In this document: positions 62,173 through 64,000 of the stretch, one piece after another
Layout: each line of letters starts with the position of its first letter
Position numbering within the stretch: the stretch's first letter is position 1
Assembly: GCF_009741445.1 (NCBI RefSeq)
Contig: NZ_CP046507.1
Coordinates: forward strand, 4,030,001 to 4,094,000
Direction: 5' to 3'
Origin: Mycobacterium avium subsp. avium
GTDB lineage: Bacteria; Actinomycetota; Actinomycetes; Mycobacteriales; Mycobacteriaceae
DNA length: 64,000 nucleotides
Notes under the pieces: generated by a model
Databases searched by the model: none
What the model was told of the DNA's origin: nothing
Seen by the model: the letters and a program-made list of their open reading frames with translations, nothing else
Translations under genes and position numbers: made by a program

Positions 62173-64000
62173 GGTGGGCTCCAGGCCACCTGGACGAGTT
62201 CGTCGGCGCCGGCCCGTGTGGTCAGCACGCCGCGGCCCGGGGGCAGCGGCGGGGCGGCAGCGAACGGCGCCGCCTCGCTCATCGTCAGTGACATGCAGCC
62301 GAGGTCACGCAGGCCCGCCAGCAGCGGCTCGAACATCGCCCGCTCGGCGCCGCCGCTGCGCCGCGCGATGATCAGGTGCAAACCCAATTCGCTTGCGTAC
62401 GGCAGGAATTCGACGAGCGGCGCCAGCAGGTTGCCGGACGGCGAGGCCACCAGGTCGTAGTCGTCGACCACGACGTAGACGTCCGGCCCGCTCCACCACG
62501 ACCCTGCCCGCAGCTGGGCCTGGCTGGCGTCGGGAGGCGGCATCCGGCCGCTCAGCAGGTCGAGCAGGCCGGGCAACAGCGCGGTCAGCGCGGCCGGCGA
62601 CATGGCGTATCCGCGCAGCTGTTCGGACTCGACGATGCCGAGCAGCGCCCGCCGGAAGTCGACGATCACCAGCTGGGCTTGCGCGGCGGTGTTGGTCCGG
62701 ACGAGTTCGCGGCACAGGGTGCGCAGCGCGGCGGTCTTGCCGCAGCCGTTGGCGCCGAGGATCAGCAGGTGCGATTCCCGCGCGAAATCGATTGCCAGAG
62801 GCTGCAGTTGGCGTTCCTGCAGGCCGAGCAGCGGGCGGCCGGCGAATTCGTCGCCGGATCCGCGCCGCACGGCGTCGAGGTCCACCCGCGCCGGCAGCAG
62901 CGGTATCGCCGGCGCCACCGATTCGCCTGCGGCGACGTCGGCGACGGGTGAGGCGATCACCATGTGCAGCCCGTCGTGGGACAGGCCGCGGCCCGGGCTG
63001 TCGCGCGGCACGTGCGCGGCGGCCCTGCGGTCGATCTCGGAGTCGGCCGGGTCGCCGAGCCGCAGCTCGATGCGGGTGCCGATCTGATCGCGCAGCGCGG
63101 GTCTGATGTCGGCCCAGCGCGACGCCGACAACACCAGGTGCACACCGAACGAAAGACCTTGTCCGGCAAGGGCGATGATCGATGCCTCCAGCGTCTCGAA
63201 GTCGCGGCGCAGCACGGCCCAGCCGTCGATCACCAGAAAGACGTCGCCGAACGGATCGCTGCCGGGGCGCCGCTGCCGGTAGTCGGCGATCGAGGCGATG
63301 GCGTGCTCGCCGAAGAACGCTTCGCGGCGGCCCACCACCGCCTCGCATTCGGCGACGATCCGCCCGACGCGGCGCGGTTCGGCCCGGCCGGCGACCGCGC
63401 CGACGTGCGGCAGCGTGTGCAGCGACGACAGGGCACCGCCGCCGAAGTCCAGGCAGTAGAACTGCACGCGGGCCGGATCGTGCGTCGCCGCCAGGGCGGT
63501 GATCAGGGTGCGCAGCGCCGTCGACTTGCCCGATCGCGGTGCGCCGACGACCGCGACATTGCCTGCGGCACCGGACAGGTCGACGATCAGCGGGGTCCGG
63601 CATTGCTCGAAGGGGCGGTCGACAAGGCCGACGGGCACGGTCAGGTCCGCGGCGCCGCCCAGCAGGGTGCGCAGTTCCGGCGGCCGGCCCAGCGGGGGCA
63701 GCCACACCCGGTGCGCGGCCGGGCCGTGGCCGGCCAGCCGGTCCAGCGCCGCAGCGGAGATGCTGCGCCCGGACGGGTGGGCCGCCTCGACCGGGCGGCT
63801 GACCGGGCCGACCACCCGGGTGCCGAACACCCGCACCATTGCCGGCGGGCGCGGGGCGGTGTCCGGGCGCAGCGGCCCGGACACCAGAGCGGCCTGGAAG
63901 CGGATCGGTGCGCCGGCGCCGACCCGCAGGTAGCCGGCGCCGGGATCGGTGGGCAGGTGGTAGGCGTCGAGATTGCCCAGCACGGCGCGGGATTCGGCTT
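62169..64000 (-). CDS. eccC4: ESX-4 secretion ATPase EccC4 (N-terminal part off right edge)
   Basis: About 610 C-terminal codons of a protein that is about 1236 residues in M. tuberculosis; the start lies beyond the right edge. FtsK/SpoIIIE-type ATPase that powers ESX-4 export. Two nucleotide domains are visible: VVGAPRSGKSTALRTL near 63520-63550 and ILGANGCGKTAALRTL near 62730-62770, with LDFGGGALSSLH, VFLVIDGWAVLRRD (Walker B) and DVYVVVDDYDLVA. The frame is open through position 64000. It is coupled to the downstream gene by a 4-bp overlap. Confidence 0.93.
   Translation of the reverse strand, partial: AESRAVLGNLDAYHLPTDPGAGYLRVGAGAPIRFQAALVSGPLRPDTAPRPPAMVRVFGTRVVGPVSRPVEAAHPSGRSISAAALDRLAGHGPAAHRVWLPPLGRPPELRTLLGGAADLTVPVGLVDRPFEQCRTPLIVDLSGAAGNVAVVGAPRSGKSTALRTLITALAATHDPARVQFYCLDFGGGALSSLHTLPHVGAVAGRAEPRRVGRIVAECEAVVGRREAFFGEHAIASIADYRQRRPGSDPFGDVFLVIDGWAVLRRDFETLEASIIALAGQGLSFGVHLVLSASRWADIRPALRDQIGTRIELRLGDPADSEIDRRAAAHVPRDSPGRGLSHDGLHMVIASPVADVAAGESVAPAIPLLPARVDLDAVRRGSGDEFAGRPLLGLQERQLQPLAIDFARESHLLILGANGCGKTAALRTLCRELVRTNTAAQAQLVIVDFRRALLGIVESEQLRGYAMSPAALTALLPGLLDLLSGRMPPPDASQAQLRAGSWWSGPDVYVVVDDYDLVASPSGNLLAPLVEFLPYASELGLHLIIARRSGGAERAMFEPLLAGLRDLGCMSLTMSEAAPFAAAPPLPPGRGVLTTRAGADELVQVAWSPP

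Overview
The window is about 70% GC, densely coded, and reads as a slow-growing mycobacterium. The marks are a PPE protein, ESX-4 secretion genes, WhiB3, GroEL1 with a histidine tail, mycobacterial SOS boxes and mycolate-type enzymes. From memory of gene order it follows the M. tuberculosis H37Rv segment Rv3365c to Rv3447c. It lacks several genes that I recall there (PE_PGRS51, cmaA1, phyA/idsA1, vapBC47, the PPE57-59 region) and carries others instead, which suggests the Mycobacterium avium complex. The species call is inference. No rRNA, tRNA, insertion sequence, prophage or CRISPR array was seen.

Layout. 1-3.9 kb: a sensor kinase cut by the left edge, a methyltransferase, a SPOUT tRNA methylase and a nitroreductase. 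4-10 kb: error-prone polymerase dnaE2 with a perfect SOS box, an acyltransferase and otsB2. 10-18.3 kb: lipid genes (htdY, acrA1), lipoprotein lpqD, and an accessory-looking block with a 2-oxoglutarate dioxygenase, iunH, a stand-alone KasB paralogue and a lactate 2-monooxygenase homologue. 18.2-20.6 kb: imuB and imuA' with a second perfect SOS box, which completes the DnaE2 mutasome. 20.9-28 kb: guaA, a PPE gene with a Fur/Zur-like operator and a histidine-rich segment, a sugar phosphomutase/GH65 phosphorylase pair and a TetR regulator. 28-34 kb: Rv3406-type dioxygenase, choD, guaB3, guaB2 and a small DUF5319 protein.

34-41.6 kb is stress and regulation: rsdA-sigD, a TPR-like protein, whiB3, a SodC-like lipoprotein that has lost metal ligands, a flavin monooxygenase, and groES-groEL1 under CIRCE. 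41.6-46.5 kb is a run of six overlapping genes (alr, alpha/beta hydrolase, tsaE, tsaB, rimI, tsaD). 46.6-53.2 kb holds gadB, nnr, two membrane proteins and glmS. 53.6-57.6 kb holds small and secreted-type proteins and an F420-type oxidoreductase. 57.6-64 kb holds glmM, rpsI, rplM and the ESX-4 genes esxT, esxU, an Rv3446c-type gene and the 3' half of eccC4, which runs off the right edge.

Genes that work together: DnaE2, ImuA' and ImuB in SOS mutagenesis; GuaA and GuaB2 in GMP synthesis; GlmS and GlmM in UDP-GlcNAc supply; TsaB, TsaD and TsaE in tRNA t6A modification; SigD and RsdA as sigma/anti-sigma. The best non-gene signals are a 58-bp hairpin found twice just after stop codons, a 22-bp palindrome made of two convergent stop regions, a doubled TetR operator, and the Fur/Zur-like box before the His-rich PPE gene.
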